In this document: positions 42,625 through 56,974 of the stretch, piece by piece | Numbering within the stretch: position 1 is the first letter of the stretch | Layout of the letters: each line of letters opens with the position of its first letter | NCBI GenBank assembly: GCA_963854835.1 | Contig: OY978530.1 | Location: 24,523,937 to 24,587,936 of the forward strand | From: Megamerina dolium | Lineage: Eukaryota; Arthropoda; Insecta; Diptera; Megamerinidae | Reading direction: 5' to 3' | Length of the DNA stretch: 64,000 nucleotides | Position numbers and translations under genes: made by a program | The notes under the pieces: model-generated | What the model saw: the letters and a program-made list of their open reading frames with translations, nothing else | Told to the model about the DNA's origin: nothing | The model's database searches: none

Positions 42625-45603
42625 TTAGGCCGAAAATAACATGCTTCGCCAGCCATCTCTGTTCTTCGCTAGCTGGCGCCAGTTAGAAATTCCAAGCGCC
42701 GTCAGGTTCTCCAGTACTTGGTCTTTCCACCGGAGGTTTGGTCTTCCTCTTCTGCGTCGTCCTCCAGCGGGTTCCGAATATAACACCTTCTTAGCTGGAG
42801 CGTGTTCTTCCATTCGCTCGACATGACCTAGCCAGCGCAGCCGCTGGATTTTAATGCGCTTTACTATGTCAATATCGGCATATAGCTCGTACAGCTCATG
42901 GTTGTACCTTATTCGGTACTTGCCACCAACGCAAATAGGTCCAAAGATCCTGCGTAGGACCTTTCTCTGGAAAACTCCAAGCATTCGCTCATCCGAGATG
43001 GAAATTGTCCAGGCTTCAGCGCCATATGTTAGGACAGGCATGATGAGAGACTTGTAGAGTGTAGTTTTCGTTCTTAGAGAGAGGGCTCGACTTTTCAATT
43101 GCTTACTCAGCCCAAAGTAACACCTGTTAGCAAGAGTTATCCTACGCATGATCTCCAAGCTGACGTCATTACTGCTGTTAATGCTGGTTCCAAGATAGAC
43201 AAAGTCCCTTACTACTTCAAAAGCGTAGTTGTCAACAGTGACGTGCTGTCCAAGACGCCGGGACTCTTTGTTTGTTGACACTAGATACTTCGTCTTGCCC
43301 TCGTTCACCGTGAGACCCATCCGACGCGACTCTCTTTCCAACTCTGAGAATGCTGCACTGACTGCTCGCGTGTTCATGCCGATTATGTCAATATCGTCGG
43401 CATACGCTAACAGCATAACACTTTTGTTGAAGATAGTGCCATTATGTCGTAGATCAGCAGCTCGTATTATTTTCTCCATAATAAGATTGAAGAAGTCGCA
43501 CGATAACGAATCACCTTGTCTGAAACCCCGTTCGATATTAAAAGGTGCGGAGAGGTCCTTCCCAATTTTCACTGCACAACGAGAGTTATGCAGTGTCATT
43601 CTACAAAGTCGAATGAGCTTTGCAGGAATACCGAACTCAGACATTGTTGCGTAGAGGTAATCCCTTACCGGACTGTCGAAAGCGGCTTTATAATCAACAA
43701 ATAGGTGGTGTGTGTCGATCTGTTTTTCTTGGGTCTTCTCCAGGATTTGGCGCAGTGTGAAAATCTGGTCGATGGTGGATTTACCAGGTCTGAAGCCACA
43801 CTGATAAGGTTCAATCAGGTTGCTGAGCATAGGCTTCAACCTTTCACACAGTACGCTCGATAGAACCTTGTATGCGATGCTCAGGAGACTTATTCCACGG
43901 TAGTTGGCGCAAATTATGGGGTCTCCTTTTTTATGTACAGGACAGAGAACACTGAGCCTCCAATCATCAGGCATGCTTTCATCCGACCATATTCTGCTTA
44001 TGAGCTGGTGCATGCGGGTGAGCAGCTCATCGCCTCCGGTCTTAAACAACTCGGCAGGCAGGCCATCAGCACCTGCAGCTTTGTTGTTCTTCAGCCTTAA
44101 AATGGCCGTTTCAACCTCGTCATAGTCGGGTGGTGGAACATCAACACCATCATCTGTAATTGGGGTTATCGGGCAATCTCCTCCACTGGCGGAATTGTTC
44201 GTAGCATCGCCATTCAGTAACGTGGAGAAGTGTTCCCTCCATAGGCTCAGTACACTCTGGACATCTGTAACCAGATTCCCATTTCCATCACGACAAGAAG
44301 AGGCTCCGGGATTTAAACCTCCACTTAGGCGCTTGATCTTTTCGAAGAATTTTCGAGTCTCATTCTTGTCGGTACACATCTCTATCTCCTCACACTCACG
44401 TCTTTCCAACTCCCTCTTCTTGCGCCTGAAAAGACGTCTCTCTGCACTCCTTTTCTCTCTATACCGCTCCTTAACAGCTCGCGTTGCGCCTGCACGCAGG
44501 ATTTTTCTGTAGGCGGCGTCTTTCTCTGCGGTAGCGTCGCGACACTCCTGATCATACCACTCATTCCTCAGAGGCCGGTAGTAACCGATTACCTCCTCGG
44601 CAGCAGTAGTCATGGAGTGGGATATATGTGTCCACCGTGCGCATGTATCATCAAGTTGGGGAGTGTTCTGCATAAGCAGATCCGATAGTCGAGTGGAAAA
44701 TGCATCTCCTGTCTCTGGTGATCGCAGCTTACTGACGTCGAGCTTTCTCTGTGTGGGACTTCTCTTGTTATTTGCGACACATAAGCGTGTGCGCACCTTA
44801 GCTGCAACAAGGTAGTGATCCGAGTCGATGTTGGCACCACTGATCGATTTCACGTCCATCACACTGGAAGCATGCCTTCCGTCAATCACCACATGATCAA
44901 TTTGGTTTCTTGTACGATGATCTGGAGACAGCCATGTCGCTTTGTGGATGTCGAGATGCTGGAATCTGGTACCACCAATTACCATGTTTCGTGCTGCGGC
45001 GAAGTCGATCAGCCTCATTCCGTTATCGGAGGTGTTCTGGTGGAGGCTGAATTTTCCGACAGTTGGACCAAAGGTACCTTCCTTGCCCACCCTGGCATTA
45101 AAGTCGCCAAGCACGATTTTGATATCGTGGCGGGGGCAGCGGTCATAAGCTTCTTCGAGGAGCTGAAAGAAGCTCTCCTTGGTCACATTGTCCTTCTCAT
45201 CCGTCGGAGCGTGGGCACATATAAGGCTGATGTTGAAAAATTTTGCCTTGATGCGGATTGTGGCCAGCCGTTCGTTCACAGGCGTGAACTGTGAGACAAG
45301 ATGTCGTAGTCTCTTGCTGACCAAAAATCCACATCCACATTCGTGCCTTTCAGCATGGCAACTGTAGTAGATGTCACAGGACGCTCTTTTGGAGCAGCCT
45401 TGTCCTGTCCATCGCATTTCCTGGAGAGCGGTGATGTCAGCTCTGTATTTTTCGAGGACATCAACCAGCTGGATAGAGGCACCCTCCCTATAAAGGGACC
45501 GGACATTCCAGGTGCATATCCGTAAATCATTGTCCTTTTTTCGTTTGCGGGGGTCATCAACAAAAGCGGTAGTCCTTATCCGAGGCATTTTAGTTTTTTT
45601 CAT
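42625..45603 (-). CDS. LINE-B endonuclease-reverse transcriptase (992 aa), intact
   Basis: APE-type endonuclease at about residues 27-270 with TWN 31-33, E62 (ALQEMRW), GDFNAR 166-171, NQID 233-236 and SDH 261-263. A basic linker rich in Arg/Lys spans about 380-405. RT lies at about 505-800: NNKAAGADGLPAELF, YRGISLLSIAYKVL, LFVDYKAAFDS (634-644), RGFRQGDSLS (692-701) and AYADD (catalytic 734-737). A thumb and the C-terminal RGRPNLRWKDQV...WRSML block follow. No stop, frameshift or lost catalytic residue is visible. An alternative start is the ATG five codons downstream (MPRIRT). The enzyme would nick target DNA and copy its own RNA there. Confidence 0.95.
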   Translation of the reverse strand: MKKTKMPRIRTTAFVDDPRKRKKDNDLRICTWNVRSLYREGASIQLVDVLEKYRADITALQEMRWTGQGCSKRASCDIYYSCHAERHECGCGFLVSKRLRHLVSQFTPVNERLATIRIKAKFFNISLICAHAPTDEKDNVTKESFFQLLEEAYDRCPRHDIKIVLGDFNARVGKEGTFGPTVGKFSLHQNTSDNGMRLIDFAAARNMVIGGTRFQHLDIHKATWLSPDHRTRNQIDHVVIDGRHASSVMDVKSISGANIDSDHYLVAAKVRTRLCVANNKRSPTQRKLDVSKLRSPETGDAFSTRLSDLLMQNTPQLDDTCARWTHISHSMTTAAEEVIGYYRPLRNEWYDQECRDATAEKDAAYRKILRAGATRAVKERYREKRSAERRLFRRKKRELERRECEEIEMCTDKNETRKFFEKIKRLSGGLNPGASSCRDGNGNLVTDVQSVLSLWREHFSTLLNGDATNNSASGGDCPITPITDDGVDVPPPDYDEVETAILRLKNNKAAGADGLPAELFKTGGDELLTRMHQLISRIWSDESMPDDWRLSVLCPVHKKGDPIICANYRGISLLSIAYKVLSSVLCERLKPMLSNLIEPYQCGFRPGKSTIDQIFTLRQILEKTQEKQIDTHHLFVDYKAAFDSPVRDYLYATMSEFGIPAKLIRLCRMTLHNSRCAVKIGKDLSAPFNIERGFRQGDSLSCDFFNLIMEKIIRAADLRHNGTIFNKSVMLLAYADDIDIIGMNTRAVSAAFSELERESRRMGLTVNEGKTKYLVSTNKESRRLGQHVTVDNYAFEVVRDFVYLGTSINSSNDVSLEIMRRITLANRCYFGLSKQLKSRALSLRTKTTLYKSLIMPVLTYGAEAWTISISDERMLGVFQRKVLRRIFGPICVGGKYRIRYNHELYELYADIDIVKRIKIQRLRWLGHVERMEEHAPAKKVLYSEPAGGRRRRGRPNLRWKDQVLENLTALGISNWRQLAKNRDGWRSMLFSA

Positions 45604-45944
45604 TGGGGGGGTTTTTTATGTGGCGGGTCCCAAACCCAACGCACAACCTCTAACCGAGGAGATTTTCGCCACTCACTTCAGCCGCCTCCCAGCGGGTGCC
45701 AGGAAGACGTTGCCCGGTGGTCGCCACATGGAAGGCCCCCATTAATAATAATGAAAGCGCCGTCACATAGTAAGCAGAGCAAGCTATATGACTACCCCTC
45801 ATTAACAAATAAAGGTATCATCACATAGCGCTCAGATCAAACTACATGACAGCCAGTGAGTTGACTTGCGATGAGTTCAACAAGGATTGCTCTAGCCCCA
45901 CCCAGTTGAGGCAGTTAGACACGTTACCTTGCGAAAACACCACC
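45604..45944 (-). promoter_or_regulatory. LINE-B 5' UTR (presumed internal promoter)
   Basis: About 340 bp between the 5' terminus (GGTGGTGTTTTCGCAAGG) and the ATG, well conserved with the copy at 19792-20130. This suggests function, presumably an internal pol II promoter as in other LINEs. No TATA box is evident. A run of seven G (minus strand CCCCCCC) sits about 20 bp before the ATG. Confidence 0.5.
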
Positions 45945-45957
45945 AGATTGACCATGC
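45945..45957 (-). repeat. Intact LINE-B target-site duplication, right copy
   Basis: AGATTGACCATGC, matching 42571-42583. Confidence 0.9.
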
Positions 45958-49587
<3,630 letters not shown>

Positions 49588-50160
49588 TGTTGCGAGCCCA
49601 AAAAAAATATGGACATATGCATATTTTACCTCGCGCAATTCCCAAAATTGTGAAAAACATATTTATCCATACACAAGCCAACATTGCTCACAGTTGTGAA
49701 GTACATAATTCATATCAATATTTATCATAATTGTGGAATCCCGGAACATTTCACACCAAACTAAATTGCATTTGGTTGTGCAAAAGCTGACATAGCACTT
49801 TCCTACTGAATTCGTAGCTCTACACGTACGTAAACATATCAACAATGGTTAGGCATATCACAATAACTTAATCACGTGGACCACTTATGTAAGAGTATTG
49901 AAAAGATACTTTCCGCACACGATGAGTAATACATTTGGTGTGAATCAATTGTAAATTGTAGGCTGGTAGATAGCTTTGTTTGTTTGTTGTGGATAGATTT
50001 AGGAAGAATGCATATAAGCTGCCAGATTACTGAGGGCAGATAGACTTGCAGTGACTAGTACCTAAGTGAGCACGCGATCTTTACGAGCCCCTCCAGTATT
50101 ATTGTTTAAGCTTAAAGAAATTATACAAGTGGTATGCAGAAAATAAATAAAGCGGAAGTA
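49588..50160 (+). repeat. LTR-like segment related to the Gypsy-1 LTR
   Basis: Begins TGTTGCGAGCCCAAAA. It shares in order with the Gypsy-1 LTR the TATGCATATTTT..CTCGCG block, CAACATTGCTC, ATAAGCTGCCAG(A/C)TTACTGA(G/A)GGCAG, and a (T)TTACGAG.CCCTCCAGTATTA block. It has a single copy of the unit that is duplicated in Gypsy-1. It is diverged and is probably a solo or truncated LTR; the right end is uncertain. Confidence 0.7.
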
Positions 50161-50394
50161 TAACCCTATTTGATTTTTCATCTAACCGGTGCTGAAAATC
50201 CGAAAGGACTCTCAACGCTTGGGGAATTATGCTCGACAGTTCCTCACTGTTCAAGTACCATGGCGGAGTATACTTCTTCGTTTAGGAAGCAAGTTTCTCC
50301 CAGTTAATGTACTGACCTCGACTTTGTGTTGTTGAAAGTTAAGAGTTTAACCGTTGAGCATCCGTAAGTGTTTTGTTAGAGAAACATACCCAAC
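50161..50394. other. Possible internal sequence after the LTR-like segment
   Basis: No readable protein. The stretch CCGGTGCTGAAAATCCG near 50186 might be a remnant primer-site region, but it matches no tRNA I can name. Confidence 0.35.
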
Positions 50395-50800
50395 AATATC
50401 CGAAACATCTTCTGATCTTGTTAAGAGAAATTTGTCGTTCACTGTTTTATCATTCAGTGTTCTAAAGTCTACGACTAAACGCCATTTATTTTTGTCATCA
50501 TTGCTATTTTAGGTACAAGTGGCAAGAGAGCGTTATAAGGGCTTGTCATTGTCTATTAGATCGTTTACTTGTTTCCTGACTTCTGTGTGTTACGTGTGTG
50601 TGATCTATATACGTAACAAATAAACTTAATCTGTTAGATTAAGTTTATGTGTGTAGAAACTATTTATCATAAGGATTTCTCCCTCTAGTTGAAAAATTGA
50701 TTGATATTTTTTGAATATTTCAGTTAGGCTCTATTTGGACTGTTCATCGATATCTTGTAGTTTTAATTCTTGTATCAAATTGTTAAAACGTGTGTAAATA
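50395..50800 (-). pseudogene. Gypsy-3 RT N-terminal remnant
   Basis: Reads IFKKYQSIFQLEGEI, then EVRKQVNDLIDNDKPL, a stop, and NKWRLVVDFRTLNDKTVNDK, matching the start of Gypsy RT. It breaks off before the palm. Confidence 0.8.
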
Positions 50801-50816
50801 AATAAAAAAAAAATGA

Positions 50817-51056
50817 ATATGTGGCACTTATAATCCCTCGGCTCTTTGGCCGAGCTTCTCTTCCATTACTGTTGTGTGTGTTATATTTTGGACAGTATTA
50901 GAAGGGAAGAATTGCCAATTGCTTGCCGAGAGGTGGGTACCGTTCGAAAGAAGAATCTTTTCGATATTAAATTTGTTAAGCCTCAGCCGGGTATTGAACC
51001 CACGACCTACAGATCAGAAGGCCAACACACTAACCTCTGAAGTAAGGTACCCAGTT
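50817..51056 (-). mobile_element. SINE copy 3, hairpin-tail type
   Basis: The minus strand starts with a decayed A box region (TTACTTCAGAGG) and a B box GGTTCAATACC (50990-51000). The body follows with CGAAAAGATTCTTCTTTCG and the GGAAGAGAAGCTCGGCC block. The tail is not LINE-A-like. It has a short hairpin (CTCGGCCAAAGAGCCGAG) followed by AGTGCCACATATTCATTTTTTTTT. It lies within Gypsy-3. Confidence 0.8.
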
Positions 51057-51439
51057 AAGAAGTATGTTGCCAAAGTTATTATTATTATCGTATTGTGTTT
51101 TCATAATCGTGTATTCACTTAAATATTCCATTATTGGTTGAATGTTCTCTACAGTTATCTCTTTGTCATCAATGACAAAGACATGACAAATGCCGATTGC
51201 TACTCTATAAGTTTGTTTGGAATACTCCGTGTGTTAGTTCTTGATTAAAAATTATGCTATATTGATCTATTTTTAAGTTAATCGGAAATATAAATTCTGA
51301 CCTTGGTGGCATTATGTAGTGGTTAGTATTGGTATCATATAATCATCATTTTCAAATATTATTGTTATAGTAAATTTTTCATAGTAGATTTCGCACATAC
51401 ACTTCATTAAGAAGTGTACCATGTGGAATCTCTGCTTAG

Positions 51440-51688
51440 CTATATCGTTTCCAAAAAGTAGGGAAAGATCGGTTGTTCCCTGGGAATTATTTCTTCCGGT
51501 ATACCTGTCAATTTACATGTAGTTTCACCATTAATGTCTAGGTTGTTGTTTAATTGCTTGCAGATTGATATATCTGCATCTGTGCATATCAGAAAAGAAA
51601 GTTTGTGCTTAAACTGTTCGTAGTTTAAAGTGATGTAATTGGTCATGTTCTCTGCTAGTGGGAAGATCTTTTGTGTGACACCAATCAT
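51440..51688 (-). pseudogene. Gypsy-3 protease remnant
   Basis: An 82-codon frame with SFLICTDADISICKQL, positionally equivalent to the FLIDTGADIS protease active site. Both the Asp and the Gly of DTGA are substituted (CTDA), so it is inactive. The ICK tail is typical of the family. Confidence 0.65.
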
Positions 51689-51731
51689 GACTCAACCGTC
51701 ATGATTGGTGTTCCTGTTTCTGTTATTATTA

Positions 51732-52490
51732 TTACAGTTTCATTATTGTTTCTGTTATAGTTGCATGACCTGCTACTGCCATTTGTTTTCTTATTATTAT
51801 TGGATGGCGGTTTTTTCTATTGTTGTTATGGTTGTTGTTATTAATATTGTTGTTTCTATAGTTATTGGTATTATTGTCATGTCTGCTGTTATAACTTCCA
51901 TTATTATTCCTATGGTTATTCCTTTCATAATTATTACTATTATTGTTGTTCCTTCTACTGCTATTTCCATTGTTCCTATCCCTATCCCTCTGCATTTGAA
52001 ACATTTTTACATTGTGGATGTCGGATTTTTCCAACTCTAGTGCTAAATTGATGGCTTCTGTAATCGTTTTTGGCTGTGCCGTAAAGATTGTAGGCTTCCA
52101 TAGACCATTAATACAATTTTTGAATACTGTTAAATCCGTATCTTTCGTTCACATTGTGTATTATTTCGTTTCGGGTTGCTAAGGCGTTAACCCCAAACTT
52201 CTTTATATGTAGGTTATTAAGTTCTGCAATCAAATTTAGCAGTTTCTCTTTGTAATGAGTTGTTGTTTTGTTCTTCTGGCAAAATGTTGCCAGCTGGGAT
52301 TGTAACGTTGGTAGTATACGTCTCTTTAAGTTTTGCTTTTAATGTAGTAAGTGTTATAATGATTGTATGGCCTATTGCCTTACGTACTGTTGAATCTAAT
52401 TTTATGCTAGTCACAAAGTATTTGAGAAGAGCTTTTGGAATCTCCTTCGTATATATTACAAACCAATTCTATAATTTTTTAAAACGCGTC
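51732..52490 (-). pseudogene. Gypsy-3 gag remnant, Asn-rich nucleocapsid
   Basis: Frame 51732-52034 is extremely Asn-rich (repeated RNNNN, HNNN) and ends near GHATITETI, probably a decayed zinc-knuckle region. Frame 52217-52414 (SIKLDSTVRKAIGHTIIITL) resembles Gag capsid sequence. The Asn runs come from AAT/AAC repeats. Confidence 0.55.
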
Positions 52491-52527
52491 TAATTCTAAT
52501 TCCTGTAAAGACTGGAATTGCCCTAAG

Positions 52528-52869
52528 AGCTGTCCCTAGCTCAGTGGTTAGTGTGTTGGCCTTCTGATCTGTAGGTCGTGGTTCAATCCCTGGCTGATGC
52601 ATAACAAATTTAATACCGAAAAGATTTTTCTTTCGAACGGCACCCACCTGTCGGCAAGCAATTGGCAATTCTTCCGACAGTAACAACTTGCCATGAAAAA
52701 AGCTTCTAAAAGAACTCTGTGACAAAGCCCAGAAAAAGTGATGTCACACGGGTTCTGCCGTTCGGATCCGGCTAAAATAAGTAGGTCCCTTCTAATACTG
52801 TCCAAATTTAACACGCACAACAGCAATGGAAGAGAAGCTCGGCCAATGAGCCCTTTGGGGCTTTTAGTG
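52528..52869 (+). mobile_element. SINE copy 4, intact pol III boxes, hairpin-tail type
   Basis: A box TAGCTCAGTGG (52537-52547) and B box GGTTCAATCCC (52580-52590) both match the pol III consensus. The body is the longest here: CGAAAAGATTTTTCTTTCG, GGCAATTCTTCCGACAG, GTGATGTCAC, GGTTCTGCCGTTCGGA, TAAAATAAGTAGG and GGAAGAGAAGCTCGGCC. The end AGTGCCACA runs into a CA/TA microsatellite, which may have grown from the SINE tail. The tRNA-like head has an anticodon-loop-like CTGATCT, but it is not a functional tRNA gene. Confidence 0.88.
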
Positions 52870-53424
<555 letters not shown>

Positions 53425-53445
53425 TATATATATATATATATATAT
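53425..53445. repeat. Short (TA)n
   Basis: About 20 bp of TA immediately after the left arm. Confidence 0.9.
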
Positions 53446-53750
53446 AGTAACAATATTAAGTTTACATATAATTATATGCTGGTCTGTCGCCTTGATGTTG
53501 TTACTATTGGCGGCTACTCCGTTGTTTATGGTGATGGTTTCCTCCTTTGATTTGAAGTTTCCTATTTGATATTATTTTAGTACGCTTTGTTCATTCATTA
53601 GCTGATTCTTTAATTTTTTTTTCTGTTGTGAGTATTATGACTCTATATAACTCCGCAATTTTCTTCTTTGCGAGGCCCTCCTCATTTGTTGTCCTTTCCT
53701 TCATTGTTTGTCGACTCTGCTATTGATTTTCTGTTCTATTGAGCTCTGCA
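53446..53750. other. Spacer left of RTE-2
   Basis: AT-rich sequence with no recognised gene between the TA tract and the 3' end of RTE-2. Confidence 0.5.
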
Positions 53751-53816
53751 CTGCTTCTTCTTCTTCTTTGTCCTAGCCTTTTCCTATTTGGGGTCGGCTC
53801 TCCTTGTACGATATTT

Positions 53817-54176
53817 TCAAGTCGTGCGATCCTGTGTCGTCTCTTCGTTTAGGTTCTTGGTACGCAAATCGAATTTTATTAAGTTGCTCCAAGTTCGAAG
53901 TGGTCTTCCTGGGCCTCTTTTACTCTCTTCCATTGCCAATGTTCTCCGCAATACATGATCTTCCGGTCTCCTCATTACATGACCATAACAACGGAAGCGA
54001 TTTTCTTGCAGCTGATCTGTGATATGCGCCACCTTGCTGCTTCCACGTACGTACCTATTCTGGACTTTATCGAGTAGGGTAACACCACTAGCCCAACGTA
54101 GCATACGCATTTCCGTCACATTTAGTTTTTGTTGTAGGTTCTGCGGTATCGCCCAGCACTCAGAGGAATAAAGCAT
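53817..54176 (-). pseudogene. RTE-2 C-terminal domain
   Basis: MLYSSECWAIPQNLQQKL, RMLRWASGVTLLDKVQNRYV and VMRRPEDHVLRR are followed by RGPGRPLRTWSN, the conserved C-terminal region of RTE proteins. It stops at DRTT, a little before the family's usual end. Confidence 0.88.
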
Positions 54177-54332
54177 TGTTGGTCTGACACTAGATTTGTG
54201 GATTTTGCCTTTTATGTGTTGTGGAATCCTCTTGTCGCAAAGAACGCCTGATGTGGATCTCCAGCTCTGACACCCACATTGGATCCTGTGTGATATTTCT
54301 TTGTCAAGCGTTACACTAATATGCGAGCCAAA

Positions 54333-54970
54333 TTATTTGAAGCTTTCGACATTCTTGATGGAATCGTTGCCAAGTTTTAGGCAGGTTTTTTCGGCTTCTC
54401 CTTCGAACTGGAATTCAATCATCTCGGTATTGCTGCGGCTTACCCTCAAGCCATTTGATTCATGCTCGTCCACCCATAGGTCGAGTTTTCCTTGTAGAGC
54501 AGCTTTATTTTCGACAAGTAGCACAACGTCGTCTGCGTATAAAACCGTCCATGGCAATTAAATCCATCACCAGGTTGAAAAGGAGAGGGCTAAGGGCTGA
54601 GCCCTGGTGAACGCCCACATTTAGATTAAAAGGTTTCGTGAGCCCAAATATGCATCTCGCTTTTGTGGAGACTTGGTAGTATGTGTCTTGGACTTGTTTT
54701 ATGGTGCTTTCTGGGATAGACTGGGATCTTAGCGCCTGACACACTAGATCTCTAGGCACACGATCGAACGCCTTTTCCAGATCAATGAAGACTCCTAAGA
54801 GCTTCCTTTTGTTCAGACGAGGTTTTTCTATGAGTGTTCATAGGGTGTGCATCGCATCGACCGTTGATTTGCCACTGACAAAGAAAAATTGGATTTCAAT
54901 GATTGTACCGTTGTTTCTAATGCGATGATCCAGGACACGTTCCCAAATCTTAAGGCAGTGGGACATTCAT
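54333..54970 (-). pseudogene. RTE-2 reverse transcriptase core
   Basis: Frame 54505-54759 contains VCQALRSQSIPESTIKQVQ and VGVHQGSALSPLLFNLVMD. A one-frame slip near 54545 leads to frame 54333-54557 with MPWTVLYADDVVLLVENKA, so the catalytic YADD is retained. A degraded portion, 54760-54970, carries the KAFDR-type motif A region. Confidence 0.88.
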
Positions 54971-55813
54971 TTAATTCCGCAGATAGCTGTTACGCCATGC
55001 TTCTGGGATTCCTTCATTGGCGATTTTATTAAAGAGAGTCGTCAGCCAAGCGACTCCATCGTCTCTTAACTTTTTGAAAACGTCCGCTGGTACTAGGTCT
55101 GGTCCCACTGCTTTATTCATTTTCATTTTTGCGACAGCGGTTCGCACTTCATCTTCCATGATTAAATTGGAGGGGCCTTCAACTCTATCTCTGGCAATCA
55201 TACGAGAACGGGGGAATTCAGCATTTGATAGTTCATCATAATATTCATGCCAGCGGGTTCTAAACTCGTCATCTCTTGTGAGCATATGGCCGCTACTATT
55301 TTTGATATATTTCACAGATGTAATATCTTGAGATTTTTGGTTGCGAGATGTGGCCAGTTTAAAAACACTTTTGAAGCCTTCGGCAGTGTCTAGTTTTTCA
55401 TAAAAGTCGTTGTTGGCTAATTGTTTCGCTTCCGCAACAGCTGTTTTAGCTGTTGATATTTTGTATATAGCTAGATCGGCCGCTGTTGTAGTGCTCTGCC
55501 ATTTCTTAAACGCTTGTTTTTTGGACTGAACCTTTTCCTGGACTTTTGCGTTCCACCACCATGTATCTTTTTTAATTTTGAAGGGGCCCTTCGATATTCC
55601 GAGGTGTTTACGAGCTTCTTCTAGGCAAACGTTTTGAAAAGTGTTCCAAGTTTTGTTTGCAGTCAAGTGCTTCCAGTCTGTGCTAGATATGAACATTTGG
55701 AGGGCGCTGATAAATTCTACGCCTTTGGCACTGCTGAGAAGGTGCCATTTAATTGTGGGTGTGATGGTTTTCCTCGCAAGTTTCATCCATCCTGCACTTA
55801 TGTCGGCTACCAA
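54971..55813 (-). pseudogene. RTE-2 linker and RT fingers
   Basis: A 280-codon frame: WHLLSSAKGVEFISALQM, the KKDTWWWNAKVQEKVQSKK linker, MLTRDDEFRTRWHEYYDEL and KMNKAVGPDLVPADVFKKL, which are typical RTE pre-RT and RT motif 0/1 sequences. It ends just after EAWRNSYLRN by frameshift. Confidence 0.88.
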
Positions 55814-55907
55814 AAGCCTATGCTGGGAGGTTAACGCCTCGCCTGGTATGACTTTGCAGTCTCTAAATAATTTTACGTGGTCCCGTTCGCAAAGTATATA
55901 GTCTATT

Positions 55908-56359
55908 TGCGATGCTGCATTCGCCGATTCGTATGTAATGAGGTGCTCGGCTGGTTTTGCGAAATAGCTATTTAAGACAGCTAGACCAAAGGCTTGTGAT
56001 ATATCAAGGATTTCCTGATTTTGTCATGCTGTCACAGCCAGTTTGGGGAGCATAGACTGTTATGATATTCAGTCATAGGCCTTCGTCCGTTGCCAATTTT
56101 ATGGCCATAATTCTGTCCGTTATTCTATTTACAGAAACTAATCTCTCGATGCAATTTTCGTCCACAATGATGCCTACTCCGTTATGCTGAGATGACACCC
56201 CATTATAAAATAATTTATAATCTAAGGCGATTTCTTTGGCTTTTTCTCCTTTCCATTTTGTTTCTTGGATGCAGGCGATATTAACTTTTCGTCTTTTCAA
56301 TATTTCTGCTAATTCGAAGCTTCGTCCAGTGAGGGAGCCTATGTTCCATGTTGCTATAC
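55908..56359 (-). repeat. Right arm of the 452-bp inverted repeat
   Basis: The native RTE-2 endonuclease segment; the left arm (52973-53424) is its inverted copy. The spacer between the arms is 2,483 bp. Confidence 0.92.
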
Positions 56360-56366
56360 GTTTCAA
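56073..56366 (-). pseudogene. RTE-2 endonuclease N-terminus
   Basis: MKRIATWNIGSLTGRSFELA, then ACIQETKWKGEKAKEI and HNGVGIIVDENC, corresponding to the first half of an APE-type endonuclease with its N (TWN) and E (QETKW) residues. It ends at a TGA. In the sequence after it, YAPQTGCDS is followed by a deletion that removes the GDFN region. Confidence 0.88.
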
Positions 56367-56890
56367 CTTTTGGATTTGCTTTGGAGTCGTCGCTTATGGG
56401 GAACGCCCTAGCTTGTTTAGTTTTTCTTTTCATAGTACTTTCCATAAATTCTTCATACAAGGAGTTTGATTTTTCGGCTTTAGTTTTTGTGTACCGATTG
56501 CCACCTGACGTACAAGTCAGTAACCTCGACTCACTGAGGTTGTAGGCACCGCCGTTGATTCTACGAGGAATTCATCCGCCACCGCACTATACTCCACCAC
56601 ACCCAGCATGTGTAGCAGAAACAAGCCCACTCTCTACCACCTGGAGGTGTGGATCGGGATTTTTCCTTCATTGGACCCAGGACCTTAAGGCATTTCCTAG
56701 GCCCTCCGGAGCTTTAGAGAGCAAGCTCTGCACTGCTCGATCGTTATTTGTTGTGGCCCTGCAGTGCTTGGAGTCGGCACATACTCTGATACGTTGTCCT
56801 GGAAAAGAGTGGCTTTGGCTTGTAGCTAAGGATTTTTTCCACTTCTGGAAAAACCTGTCGATGTCTTCTCTTGTCGTTATGATTTATCTT

Positions 56891-56974
56891 TAGAAGAATG
56901 AAAATCAATAGCTGTATTTCATGAAAAGTTTAAGTGCGTGCGGGCAGGATCGCCATGTAATGATGCTCAACACG
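56891..56974. other. Short junction
   Basis: Unassigned sequence between RTE-2 and the plus-strand Gypsy-1 relative. Confidence 0.4.

Larger units (their letters stand above)
42584..45944 (-). mobile_element. LINE-B: full-length, potentially active RTE-like LINE
   Basis: A 3,361-bp element bracketed by a perfect 13-bp TSD. It has a 5' UTR of about 340 bp, one long ORF and a very short 3' UTR ending in (TAAG)n, the compact plan of RTE-like LINEs. It carries an endonuclease and RT but no RNase H and no separate ORF1. The 5' end matches the copy at 19792. Four other, defective copies lie in this window (13397, 16637, 19792, 58724-61535). Confidence 0.93.
50395..52490 (-). mobile_element. Gypsy-3: heavily decayed Ty3/Gypsy element
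   Basis: On the minus strand the order gag (about 51732-52490), protease (51440-51688), RT N-terminus (50395-50800) is recognisable, with stops throughout and a SINE inserted at 50817. The RT palm and everything after it are missing. No LTR of its own could be assigned. Confidence 0.75.
53751..56890 (-). mobile_element. RTE-2: decayed RTE-clade LINE
   Basis: The minus-strand order is 5' region (about 56370-56890), endonuclease (55908-56366), RT (54333-55813), C-terminal domain (53817-54176), then a short 3' end with a (GAA)n tail near 53752-53765. The C-terminal WR..TRRADPK-like end followed at once by a trinucleotide tail is typical of RTE. It is distinct from LINE-B. Several stops and frameshifts are present. 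Confidence 0.85.

Noticed and set aside
49588..50160. 5' LTR of Gypsy-3
   Set aside because: It is in the opposite orientation to Gypsy-3 and resembles the Gypsy-1 LTR; no shared primer site was found.
51705..52040. 111-aa hydrophobic plus-strand frame resembling a membrane protein
   Set aside because: It is the complement of an Asn-codon-rich gag region; the Ile/Val pattern is an artefact.
52537..52600. Possible tRNA gene (A and B boxes present)
   Set aside because: The sequence lacks a proper acceptor stem and continues into a repeated ~340-bp body found at three other places, so it is a SINE head.
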